Shown: positions 14,117 through 21,446 of the stretch, piece by piece
Numbering within the stretch: position 1 is the first letter of the stretch
How the letters are laid out: every line of letters starts with the position of its first letter
Source: an uncultured Enterorhabdus sp.
GTDB lineage: Bacteria; Actinomycetota; Coriobacteriia; Coriobacteriales; Eggerthellaceae
Assembly: GCA_947645965.1 (NCBI GenBank)
Contig: CANSES010000012.1
Coordinates: 1-27,206, forward strand
Direction: 5' to 3'
Length of the DNA stretch: 27,206 nt
The notes under the pieces: model-generated
Seen by the model: the letters and a program-made list of their open reading frames with translations, nothing else
Told to the model about the DNA's origin: nothing
Database searches by the model: none
Program-made: the position numbers and the translations under genes

Positions 14117-15391
14117 CTACTTGTTGGCCCAAGCGCGACGGCCCATGGGCACGATGACCAGAGCCAGCAGGATGAGCAGCACGCCGAAGGCGACGTTCAT
14201 CCACATGGCGCCGGCATAGGAGCCGGTGATGTCGTAGATCTGAGCGTAGATCAGAGCGGCGAAGCCGGAGAACACATTCAGACCCGTGGCCACCACGGCG
14301 AAGATGTTGGCGTAGTCCTTGTCGCCGAAGGCCTGCTGGCAGGTCAGCGGCGGCACCACGTTCAGGGCCGAATAGCCGATGCCGAACAGGCCGACGCCCA
14401 CGTAGAAGGTCATGACGGTCGCGCCACCCATGAAGATGACGAACGCACCGGCGCCACCGAGCAGGCCGGCCACGATACCGGCGGCCTTAGCGCCGAAGTG
14501 GTCGGAAATCCAGCCCAGACCGAACTTGCCGGCCATGGAGGTGATCATGGCGATGGACACGGCGAAGGCGCCGACCTCCGGGCCGAGGCCGTCGGTCACG
14601 GAAGCGTAGGAGGACATCTGCTGCACGAAGGACGCCATGATGACGAACATGCCAGCCATGAGGATGAGCAGCCACAGGGCCGGGTTCTTCATGGCCTCGC
14701 CGCGGGTCAGGCCGGCGTTGGCCTTCACCTCGGTCACGTTGGCCTCAGCGGACTTGGCGCGGTCGGCGGCAGCAGCATCGTAGCCCCAGGGCTTCACGCC
14801 CATCTTCTCGGGGCTCTCGCGCAAAAGCGCGAAGGTGACGCCGGCACCGGCGATGATCACGATGACGGAGCAGATGATACGGGCGGTCTGCCAGCCCATG
14901 GAGGAGATCCAGCCCTGCACGATGGGGCTCATGATGGCGCCGAACAGCGACACGGTCACGCCGATGACGCCGATGACGGAGCCGTTGTTCTTGGCAAACC
15001 AGCGATTCACCATGGTCGGGGTGGCGATGTACATCCAGAAGGCGGCGGAGGCGCCATAGAACACGCCGTAGAGGTGCCACTGCCAGGGCTCGGTGAACCA
15101 AGCGCAGGCCAGGTTGGCCAGAGCGAACACCAGCACGGCGCAGCCGAGCACCCAACGGGGGTTGTACTTCGAGATCAGCTTGCCAGCAAAGGGGGTGCAG
15201 ATGGCGGCCACCCAGGGCTGGATGGTCATGAACAGCGTGGCGTCGGTACGAGACCAGCCGAACTCGTCCATAACCGGGGTGATGAACAGGCCCGCGTGAT
15301 TCGCCGCGAAGCCCAGCGGGACAGCGTAGAAGGCCACACAGGCAATGGCCACTGCCCAGGCGTAGTTGCTGCCTTTAGTTTGAGTTCCCAT
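14117..15391 (-). CDS. MFS transporter, third copy (tandem paralog of copy 2)
   Basis: A 424-residue major facilitator protein with about 12 membrane segments, the same length as its neighbour at 12638-13912 and clearly a tandem duplicate of it. Shared blocks include the first membrane segment, the AKNNGSVIG/AKSNGTVIG loop after TM4, the central loop (DAAAADRAKSAEANVTEVK) and the C-terminal IYAQIYDITGS and VIVPMGRR. The ATG at 15391 has AAGGAG 8 nt upstream. It carries its own sigma-54 promoter (15444-15459) and terminator (14046-14071). Differences cluster in the membrane segments, which fits a change of substrate rather than simple gene dosage, but this is inference. It may import an acid for the adjacent CoA-transferase (15566-16810). 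Confidence 0.9.
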   Translation of the reverse strand: MGTQTKGSNYAWAVAIACVAFYAVPLGFAANHAGLFITPVMDEFGWSRTDATLFMTIQPWVAAICTPFAGKLISKYNPRWVLGCAVLVFALANLACAWFTEPWQWHLYGVFYGASAAFWMYIATPTMVNRWFAKNNGSVIGVIGVTVSLFGAIMSPIVQGWISSMGWQTARIICSVIVIIAGAGVTFALLRESPEKMGVKPWGYDAAAADRAKSAEANVTEVKANAGLTRGEAMKNPALWLLILMAGMFVIMASFVQQMSSYASVTDGLGPEVGAFAVSIAMITSMAGKFGLGWISDHFGAKAAGIVAGLLGGAGAFVIFMGGATVMTFYVGVGLFGIGYSALNVVPPLTCQQAFGDKDYANIFAVVATGLNVFSGFAALIYAQIYDITGSYAGAMWMNVAFGVLLILLALVIVPMGRRAWANK

Positions 15392-15443
15392 TCTTTCTCC
15401 TTATCTCTGAACGGCTGAACTGCAATCCAGCCGTCGTATCACT

Positions 15444-15459
15444 AGCAAAAACCGTGCCG
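15444..15459 (-). promoter_or_regulatory. Sigma-54 promoter for MFS transporter 3
   Basis: On the minus strand CGGCACGGTTTTTGCT. The -24 GG and -12 GC and their 12-nt spacing are intact; only the flanking first base differs from consensus. The predicted start is near 15432, about 41 nt before the ATG at 15391. Confidence 0.85.
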
Positions 15460-15517
15460 TTCACTCCTCTGCAACGAAGGGCGGCTACCGTTTTTGCTAA
15501 TTACCCCTTATGAGATC

Positions 15518-15550
15518 GGGTGCGCCCTGCCGCGCAGGCCGGACGCACCC
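15518..15550 (-). terminator. Nested hairpin after CoA-transferase copy 2, terminator-like
   Basis: Outer arms GGGTGCG (15518-15524) and CGCACCC (15544-15550) enclose an inner stem CCTGC-CGC-GCAGG (15526-15538). It is 16 nt past the stop at 15566. On the minus strand it is followed by GATCTCATAAGG, with no U-tract, so intrinsic termination is uncertain. Confidence 0.5.
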
Positions 15551-15565
15551 CGTGCAAGCGAGCGC

Positions 15566-16810
15566 TTACTCGCCCTTCTTCAGCACGCCCTTCTCGTAGA
15601 ACAGCTCGATTTCCTCGGGGGAATAGCCGAACTCCTCCATAATGTCCTCGGTATCGGCACCGTACTTGGCGCCGCCGCGGATCACCTGACCCGGGTGCTT
15701 CGAGAACTTGGGCATCATGTTGACCTGCTTCACATCCTTGCCGGTGATCTCGTCGTAGACGTCGATGAACACCTCGCGGGCCTGGTAGTGCGGGTCCTCC
15801 AGCATCATGGCGTAGGTCATGTGCGGGCTCACCGGAATGCCCATCTCGGAGAAGGTGCGGTTCACTTCCTCAACCGTGCGCTCCTCGCACCAGGCGTCCA
15901 GCGCGGCACGGAACTTCGCGGCGCGGGGCGGCAGGGGCTCGTCCAGGCTCTTGCAGCCCGGGGCTCGGGTGATGGAGGCGTAAGACCCCAGCGGCTGGAA
16001 GTCCTCGTCCTCGGCGAAGCCGAAGAACTCCACGAGCTTGCGCACGGGGCCGGCGCCGCCCACGGCTACCTGCACGTAGCCGTCCTTGCACTTCTGGGAG
16101 CCGGCGCAGGCGCCCACGAGGTCCTCGTTGCCGATGCGCATGGGCTGGATGCCGTGGTTGATGCCGTCGGACAGCGTGGCGCCCTGGATGCGCACGAGGG
16201 ACTCGAACTGGGTGCAGTCGATGGACTCGCCCTCACCGGTCTCACGGGCGCGGATCACAGCGGCCAGGGTGGCCCAGGCGCCCATGAGCGCCGTGGCGAA
16301 GTCGCCGGTGAAGGGCTTGGTCACGTTCGGCGGGCAGCCCGGGAAGCCGTTCAGGTTGGAATAGCCGGAGAACGCCTGGCCGATGGGGTCGAACGAGGCC
16401 TTGCGCACGTAGTTCGGGTCGCCCCAGTTGCCGAAGCCGGAGATATGCAGGATAACGAGGGCCGGATTGGCCTCCCACAGCACCTCGTCGGTGAGGCCCC
16501 ACTTGGCCCAGGTGCCGCCCTTGGAGGACTCCACCAGCACGTCGGCCCACTTCACCATCTGCAGCAGGATCTCCTTGCCCTCGGGCGAGGGAATGTTCAG
16601 CGACATCATGCGCTGGTTGCGGCGATCCACCGACCAGGCGTCGCCGTACATGCGGTACATGTCGGGGGCCATGGTGCTCTCCAGCTCGATGACATCGGCT
16701 CCCTGCTCGGCGAACAGCTCGCACACGAACGGGGCCGCGATGACGGCACCGGCGTTGAGCACCTTCAGGTTCTGCAAGTTGCCGAACTTAGGACGCTCTG
16801 AAGACTTCAT
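15566..16810 (-). CDS. CaiB/BaiF-type CoA-transferase (class III), copy 2
   Basis: A 414-residue family III CoA-transferase. The start MKSSERPKFGNLQ parallels that of copy 1 (MKTEECPKFGPLQ). The catalytic aspartate is Asp141 in KASFDPIGQAFSG, after ISGFGNWGDP (123-132). The rest diverges more from copies 1 and 3 than they do from each other: the mid-region reads GNEDLVGACAGSQKCKDGYVQVAVGGAG instead of the YGTYxCxDGxxxYVLxLGPGV pattern, which suggests a different acyl group or donor. It would transfer CoA between an intermediate or product and fresh acid. The ATG at 16810 has AGGAGG 6 nt upstream. It is a single-gene unit with a sigma-54 promoter at 16898-16913 and a longer leader of about 75 nt. 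Confidence 0.93.
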   Translation of the reverse strand: MKSSERPKFGNLQNLKVLNAGAVIAAPFVCELFAEQGADVIELESTMAPDMYRMYGDAWSVDRRNQRMMSLNIPSPEGKEILLQMVKWADVLVESSKGGTWAKWGLTDEVLWEANPALVILHISGFGNWGDPNYVRKASFDPIGQAFSGYSNLNGFPGCPPNVTKPFTGDFATALMGAWATLAAVIRARETGEGESIDCTQFESLVRIQGATLSDGINHGIQPMRIGNEDLVGACAGSQKCKDGYVQVAVGGAGPVRKLVEFFGFAEDEDFQPLGSYASITRAPGCKSLDEPLPPRAAKFRAALDAWCEERTVEEVNRTFSEMGIPVSPHMTYAMMLEDPHYQAREVFIDVYDEITGKDVKQVNMMPKFSKHPGQVIRGGAKYGADTEDIMEEFGYSPEEIELFYEKGVLKKGE

Positions 16811-16897
16811 AGGCTACCTCCTTGTCTCATGGGCCCGCCGAGGCGAGCCCCCCAAGTCACGCCGCATAGCGCAGCGAGATTCCCTAATGGTTTTGCA

Positions 16898-16913
16898 AGC
16901 AACATGCGTGCCA
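16898..16913 (-). promoter_or_regulatory. Sigma-54 promoter for CoA-transferase copy 2
   Basis: On the minus strand TGGCACGCATGTTGCT, a full consensus match with correct spacing. The predicted start is near 16886, about 76 nt before the ATG at 16810, the longest leader among the minus-strand units. Confidence 0.85.
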
Positions 16914-16950
16914 CATTTACAAGTGGCCACCCGTTGTTTGAGGGGATTTC

Positions 16951-17085
16951 GGGCGGGCTGAAGCCCGCCCCTACGGGGGGGTGCGGCACTCGCGTCGCCT
17001 CATCCCCCTGCGCGGTCCTCCGTAGGGGCGGGGTTTACCCCGCCCGCGACTGCGACCCGCTTGCGGGCGGGCTGAAGCCCGCCCC
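16951..17085. repeat. Cluster of three REP-like palindromes
   Basis: Copy A: GGGCGGGCT-GA-AGCCCGCCC at 16951-16970, followed by CTACGG. Copy B, inverted: GGGCGGGGT-TT-ACCCCGCCC at 17026-17045, preceded by CCGTAGG. Copy C: the same palindrome as A at 17065-17084, followed by CCTACGG. The fixed CTACGG tag gives each unit a direction (A and C forward, B reverse), as in REP/BIME clusters moved by RAYT transposases. They lie just past the stop of CoA-transferase copy 3, so they could also act as terminator or 3'-end stabiliser. Confidence 0.8.
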
Positions 17086-17121
17086 TACGGGGCACTCCCC
17101 CTCGCGTGGCATCCGCGCCCT

Positions 17122-18363
17122 CTATACGCCGTGCTGGTAGTAGGGGCGCTTTCCCAAGAGCTGCTTGTCGTACATGGCGGCGATGGTGGCCTCGTCGATG
17201 CCCAGCTCGCCGAGCACGTCCTCGTTGTCCTGGCCTGTGGCCGGCGCGCCGCGCCACACCTGACCGGGGTGGTTCGCCAACTCGGGCACCACCTTCACCC
17301 CGGGGATCACCGACTCGTTGTCGGTGGCCAACCACTCGGTGATGACGCCGCGCGCCTGGTAGTGCGGGTGGTTGCGGGCAGCCTCGTAGTCCATGAGCCG
17401 CGAGCAGGGCACCCCGCCGTTGGCAAGGATATCCTCGGTCTCCTCGGCGGTGTGCGCGGCAACGAAGGCGGCGAAGGCCTCCTCGGCCACGGCCGCCGCC
17501 TCGCTGCCGTAGGGGATGAGCCCCATGCCCTCGGGGAACAGCTCGCTGCCGTATTCCAACCCGATCAGCGGCAGGCCGGCCTTCAGCACGCCGGGCCCTA
17601 AGAACAGCACGTACACCTCTTCCCCATCGGCGCAGCGGTAGGTGCCGTACAGGGCGGCGGTCAGGCTGTGGCCGCCCTCCTTCACGTAGTCCACGCCGAA
17701 GCGCCAGTAGTCGGTGGGATAGTTCGCCTGGATGCGCATCATGGCCTCGAACTGGGCGACGTCGATGGACTCGCCGCGGCCCGTCTCCTGGCGCTTCAAC
17801 AGCGCCGCCAGGGACATGCCGAAGGCAAAAAAGGCCGCCGTGTAGTCGCCGGGGAAGGGCATGGCGGGCACCGAGGGCTGGCCCGGCAGGCCGTTCATGC
17901 GCATGGCGCAGCCGAAGGCCTGGGCCACCGGGTCGTAGCTGGCGCGGCCCACGTAGGCCGGATCGCCCGTCTGACCGAAGCCGGACACGTGCGCGATCAC
18001 AAGGCGCGGGTTGCGCTCCCACAGCACCTCATCGCCCAGGCCCACCCGGGCGAAGCGACCGCCCACGGACGCCTCGATCAGCACGTCGGCCGTCTCGATC
18101 AGCTTCAGGAAGGCCTCGCGGCCCTCGTCCTTCATGTAGTTCAGCGCGATGGAGCGCATGTTGCGGCGGTTCTGCTGCCATTCCCCGCCATGGCCCGACA
18201 CGCGGCCCATGTCGGGCACCGTGGGATGCTCGATCCAGATGACGTCGGCGCCGTGGTCGGCGTACAGCTCGGCGGCGAAGGGGGCCGCCACCGACAGACC
18301 GATGAGCACCACTCGGTAGCCGCTCAGCAGACCGAACGCGGGGATTTCCTCTGTTTTTGCCAC
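17122..18363 (-). CDS. CaiB/BaiF-type CoA-transferase (class III), copy 3
   Basis: A 413-residue family III CoA-transferase. It has VSGFGQTGDPAYVGRASYDPVAQAFG (126-151) with the catalytic aspartate at Asp144. It shares with copy 1 the blocks FGQTGDP, YGTYxCxDGxxxYVLxLGPGV, GLEYGSxLFP and GGVPCSRxxxxxxA, so the two are sister copies. The start is GTG at 18363 with AGGAGG 5-6 nt upstream. A sigma-54 promoter at 18441-18456 gives a leader of about 67 nt. It is the right-most member of the sigma-54-linked set and lies back-to-back with the PuuD-like gene. Its substrate is unknown; having three paralogs argues for distinct acids or for separate steps (entry and exit of the CoA cycle). Confidence 0.93.
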   Translation of the reverse strand: MAKTEEIPAFGLLSGYRVVLIGLSVAAPFAAELYADHGADVIWIEHPTVPDMGRVSGHGGEWQQNRRNMRSIALNYMKDEGREAFLKLIETADVLIEASVGGRFARVGLGDEVLWERNPRLVIAHVSGFGQTGDPAYVGRASYDPVAQAFGCAMRMNGLPGQPSVPAMPFPGDYTAAFFAFGMSLAALLKRQETGRGESIDVAQFEAMMRIQANYPTDYWRFGVDYVKEGGHSLTAALYGTYRCADGEEVYVLFLGPGVLKAGLPLIGLEYGSELFPEGMGLIPYGSEAAAVAEEAFAAFVAAHTAEETEDILANGGVPCSRLMDYEAARNHPHYQARGVITEWLATDNESVIPGVKVVPELANHPGQVWRGAPATGQDNEDVLGELGIDEATIAAMYDKQLLGKRPYYQHGV

Positions 18364-18440
18364 TGTTTCCTCCTCGGAGCCCCGTTTTCGATCCCATTTC
18401 CTGCCTTCCGCGGCTGCGGGGCGTCCCTTCGCCCCCTGCT

Positions 18441-18456
18441 AGCAAGGTTCGTGCCA
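18441..18456 (-). promoter_or_regulatory. Sigma-54 promoter for CoA-transferase copy 3
   Basis: On the minus strand TGGCACGAACCTTGCT, a full consensus match. The predicted start is near 18429, about 66 nt before the GTG at 18363. Confidence 0.85.
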
Positions 18457-18601
18457 AAGAACATCGTTGCCGCTGGGGCGCCTGCGGTGGTATTTTTGAA
18501 GAGAAAGCAGCGATGCCGGGCGACGCGGTGCGAGGGCTCCGCCCGGTTCGGGTATCGTTCATGCCTTACTGACCAGGCGAAAGAGAGAGGGAGCATCTCC
18601 T

Positions 18602-19330
18602 GTGATCATCGGCATCACCACTACGCTGAACGAGGCCGACGGCTTCCAGCGCGTGAACGTGGAGTACATCGAGAGCGTGGCGGCCACCGGGGCGCTGCCC
18701 GTGCTGCTGTCGCCCGTGGCCGGGGGCATCGCGGCGAACGAGGCCTTGGCCGCAAAGGCCCTGGCGGCCGTAGACGGCCTCATCATCAGCGGGGGCGGCG
18801 ACATCCATCCCCGGGCCTACGACCCCGCCGCCGATGCCGATGCGGGCGACGACCTGATGGGCGTGGACGAGAACCGCGACGCCTTCGAGCTGGCCCTGGC
18901 CCGCGGCGCCCACGGACGCGGCCTGCCCATCCTGGGCATCTGCCGCGGCATGCAGATCATGAACGCGGCCCTCGGGGGCACCCTGCACCGCGACCTGCAC
19001 GCCTGCGGCGTCACCGCCGTGGGGCACCGCCAAGAACCGCCCTACGAGCGCACCACCGACAGCGTCACCATCGCCGAGGGAAGCCTTCTGGCCTGTGCCC
19101 TGGGCCGCGCGGGCACCTGGCCTGTGAACTCCATGCACCACCAGGCCATCGATCGGGTGGCCCCGGGCCTGCTCGTGGCGGCCCGCAGCGACGACCGCGT
19201 CATCGAGGCGGTGGAGGACCCCGCCCACCCGTTCTTCCTCGGCATCCAGTGGCACCCCGAGTATCTCGCAAGCCACCGCGGCCTCTTCCACGCCCTGGCC
19301 GATGCGGCCGGCCGCCCCGCGCGGCCCTAG
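18602..19330 (+). CDS. Gamma-glutamyl-gamma-aminobutyrate hydrolase family (PuuD-like, peptidase C26)
   Basis: A 242-residue class I glutamine-amidotransferase-like hydrolase. It has the family opening (IIGITTT), the SGGGDIHP segment (63-70), the nucleophile Cys114 in GICRGMQ, and the rest of the triad in QWHPE (His218, Glu220). In E. coli PuuD cuts gamma-glutamyl-GABA in putrescine breakdown; relatives act on other gamma-glutamyl amides. No other polyamine genes are near, so the substrate is unassigned. The GTG at 18602 is preceded by GAGGGAG 9 nt upstream. It diverges from CoA-transferase copy 3 across a 238-bp gap in which I see no sigma-54 site pointing this way and no clear sigma-70 promoter, so co-regulation with the CoA genes is not indicated. 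Confidence 0.88.
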   Translation: MIIGITTTLNEADGFQRVNVEYIESVAATGALPVLLSPVAGGIAANEALAAKALAAVDGLIISGGGDIHPRAYDPAADADAGDDLMGVDENRDAFELALARGAHGRGLPILGICRGMQIMNAALGGTLHRDLHACGVTAVGHRQEPPYERTTDSVTIAEGSLLACALGRAGTWPVNSMHHQAIDRVAPGLLVAARSDDRVIEAVEDPAHPFFLGIQWHPEYLASHRGLFHALADAAGRPARP

Positions 19331-19374
19331 GGAGCAGGCTGCCGCCCCTCGACAGGGCACAGGCCCCGAATTCG

Positions 19375-19462
19375 CCCCGGTTCCGATCCCGGCCCCGGCC
19401 CCGATCCCGGTCCTAGTCCCAGTCGCGGCCCCGATCGCGCCCCGGCCCAGTCCGGCCCCGGC
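19375..19462. repeat. Low-complexity hexamer tract
   Basis: About 14 imperfect copies of a six-base unit resembling TCCCGG/CCCCGA follow the PuuD-like gene. It contains several CCGATC and CCGGCC units. This looks like replication-slippage sequence in a gap between convergent genes. In one frame it would encode a Pro-Ala-Ile-Val repeat, but no gene start supports translation. Confidence 0.65.
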
Positions 19463-19480
19463 ACAACAGCGCCCGCACAG

Positions 19481-19511
19481 CGGAGAAGCCCGCACGAGGC
19501 GGGCTTCTCCG
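19481..19511. terminator. Strong hairpin between convergent genes
   Basis: Perfect 13-bp arms CGGAGAAGCCCGC (19481-19493) and GCGGGCTTCTCCG (19499-19511) with loop ACGAG. It lies between the ends of the PuuD-like gene (plus) and the flavoprotein reductase gene (minus). Neither side has a long U-tract, so it is a probable but not certain bidirectional terminator. Confidence 0.65.
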
Positions 19512-19549
19512 AGGGAGGGAAAGGAAACAAAGCGCGCAGACCGGGGAAG

Positions 19550-21289
19550 CTAGGCCTGAAGGTCGCCGGTCAGGAAGCGCACCGCGTGACGGCCGAACGT
19601 CACCTGGCGGCCGAGGCAGTTGCCCACGAGGTACACCGGATAGTTGCCCGAGTAGTAGCTGCCCGAGCAGGTGCCCACGGCGCACAGGCCCTCGATGGGG
19701 TTGGCATCAGCATCCAGCACCTGGGTGTCCTTGTTGATGCGCAGACCGTCCAGAGTCGTCAGCAAGGCGCCGCCGAACCACGCGCCGTAGAAGGGAGCAG
19801 TGCGAATGGCGGACAGGCGATACGCCTCCTTGCCCATGTCCACGTCCTCGCCGGCATCGTAGAGCTCGTTGTAACGCTCCACCGTGGCGAGGAACCGCTC
19901 CTTCGCGTCGCCTTCGAAGCCCAGCTTGTCGGCGAGCTCTTCCAGCGTGTCGGCCTTCATCATGAGGCCCGTGTCGATGTACTTCTCAGTATAGGCCTCA
20001 TCGACGGTCTTGCCCTTCAGCGTGCGCTTCCACGTACCGGCCGAGCAGCCCTGGCTCTTGAAGCGCTGCACATCTTCGGGAGCATTCGCATCCATGATGA
20101 GCGCCCACACGCCACCGGGATGGTTGCTGGCCGCATGACAAATGGCGTCGTAGTTGCAACTCTCGTTGGCGATGCGGACGCCGTTGCGGCTCACCTTCAA
20201 AAACGGCTGGCTGCCCAAGTTGAACTGGCCGCCGGTGGCGAACACCGCCTCGGAGTCGTCGCTCGTGTACCCGGCATCCACCCCCGGCTCCACGATACCG
20301 CGGTCGAAGATCATGGCCGCCGAGGTCTTGTCCATATCGGCACCGGCCCACAGCGCGGCCTTGATGCCCATGCCGGTGTTGTTCTGGTTGTAATTCGTGC
20401 TCGTCACGCAGGCGGGGACGATGGGGTTGCGAGCCCGCACCATGTCGGCATTGGCGGGATAGCCGCCCGTGGCGAGCACCACGCCCTTGCTCGCGTTCAC
20501 GCGCACGTAGCCGTCGGGGGTGTTGAAGACGGCGCCCTCCACGCGACCCCCGTCCTGACGGATCAGCTTGGCGAGATCGTAGCCGTAGCTCACCTCGTGG
20601 CCCATGCCGCTGAGGATCTCGGTCATGGCCTCCACATGGACGATGCGCTCGCCCTCACCGTCGAGGAAGGCGTGGCACTCCGGGGGGATGTAGTAGATGG
20701 TGCCGCCCGCATCGCCCTCGCCGCCGTTCTCCACATCGACGGTCACCTGGCAGGCGCCGAGCTTGTCCTCGTAAAACGCCTGGAGCCACTCCACCGTGGG
20801 GCCGCTCTCCTCGACCCACGTCTTGGCCACGGAGGCGTCGTTCTTGAAGGAGGCGTAGCGGTTGAGCTCGTTCAGGATACGGCCCTTGTCGATGGTCTGC
20901 CCCGTGAGCTCGGAGGTAAAGCGGGAATTCACCGCGCCCACGTCGAAGTGCGATGCCGCCGGCTCGGTGCCCTTCTCGGCCACGATGAAGTCAACGCCCA
21001 AATCGGCCGCCGTGGCCGCCGCCATGATGCCGGACATGCCCGCGCCCACGATAAGCACCTCGCAGTCGCGCGTGGCGGCAATCTGGTCATCGGAGATTTC
21101 GGGAGCGGACCCCAGCCAGTCGTTGGCTGAGGCGGCCTCAGAGGCGCCGCCCGGCCCCTTGGTCTCGGCCATGGCATCGCCCTGCGCCTTGGGAGCGCAG
21201 CCGGCCAGGCCCAACGCGGCGAAAGCCCCCGCGGCGGTGGCCCCGGTCAAAAACCCGCGGCGCGAGATACCCGATGTGCTGTTCGTCAT
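19550..21289 (-). CDS. TAT-exported FAD-dependent reductase of the fumarate reductase/3-ketosteroid dehydrogenase superfamily
   Basis: A 579-residue flavoprotein. The N-terminus has a twin-arginine signal (SRRGFLTG, 9-16), a hydrophobic stretch and a lipobox-like LAGC with Cys31, so export and possibly lipid anchoring are expected. FAD motifs are VLIVGAGMSGIMAA (78-91), VLATGGYPANADM (271-283) and a C-terminal segment around GLCAVGTCSG (534-543). Key residues of fumarate reductases are lacking: the GVHHTMGG region is GALLTTLDG (507-515), with leucines for the histidines, and the HGANRLGGN region is SGNYPVYLVGN, without the catalytic arginine. The acceptor is therefore probably not fumarate. 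No heme-binding CxxCH is present, so a separate electron donor is needed. The ATG at 21289 has AAGGAGGG 6 nt upstream; the frame extends to 21580 without signal-peptide character. It diverges from a LuxR regulator, the usual Eggerthellaceae pairing. Confidence 0.92.
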   Translation of the reverse strand: MTNSTSGISRRGFLTGATAAGAFAALGLAGCAPKAQGDAMAETKGPGGASEAASANDWLGSAPEISDDQIAATRDCEVLIVGAGMSGIMAAATAADLGVDFIVAEKGTEPAASHFDVGAVNSRFTSELTGQTIDKGRILNELNRYASFKNDASVAKTWVEESGPTVEWLQAFYEDKLGACQVTVDVENGGEGDAGGTIYYIPPECHAFLDGEGERIVHVEAMTEILSGMGHEVSYGYDLAKLIRQDGGRVEGAVFNTPDGYVRVNASKGVVLATGGYPANADMVRARNPIVPACVTSTNYNQNNTGMGIKAALWAGADMDKTSAAMIFDRGIVEPGVDAGYTSDDSEAVFATGGQFNLGSQPFLKVSRNGVRIANESCNYDAICHAASNHPGGVWALIMDANAPEDVQRFKSQGCSAGTWKRTLKGKTVDEAYTEKYIDTGLMMKADTLEELADKLGFEGDAKERFLATVERYNELYDAGEDVDMGKEAYRLSAIRTAPFYGAWFGGALLTTLDGLRINKDTQVLDADANPIEGLCAVGTCSGSYYSGNYPVYLVGNCLGRQVTFGRHAVRFLTGDLQA

Positions 21290-21446
21290 AGTTGCCCTCC
21301 TTGCAACTTGCGGCGCCCCGAGCGCCGGCTTTCCTGACATCTTTCTGAATGCCTGCGACCGTCTGCCGGTTGCCCCGGCCCGCGATGCCCTCGGCCCGGC
21401 TGGCAAGGGCCAGTCTGACGGCGCCCCGCCCCGCCGTCGCCCCCCG

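Larger units (their letters stand above)
16811..17121. other. 311-bp gene-free gap: promoter plus REP-like cluster
   Basis: The gap lies between CoA-transferase copies 2 and 3. It holds the leader and sigma-54 promoter of copy 2 on its left (up to 16913) and a cluster of three REP-like palindromes on its right (16951-17085). Short open frames here are made of the GC-rich repeats and show no protein-like features. Confidence 0.7.

Noticed and set aside
15483..15498. Plus-strand sigma-54-like sequence near CGGCTACCGTTTTTGCT
   Set aside because: GG and GC are 13 nt apart instead of 12 and no plus-strand gene follows; the next gene on that side is on the minus strand.
16829..17140. Short plus-strand open frames across the REP-like cluster, and the idea of a CRISPR array there
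   Set aside because: The repeats are self-complementary, in both orientations, and irregularly spaced, so they are REP-like rather than CRISPR, and the frames are repeat translations.
19302..19553. Proline/alanine-rich plus-strand open frame after PuuD
   Set aside because: It starts inside the PuuD gene in another frame, consists of the hexamer tract and a terminator hairpin, and has no ribosome site.
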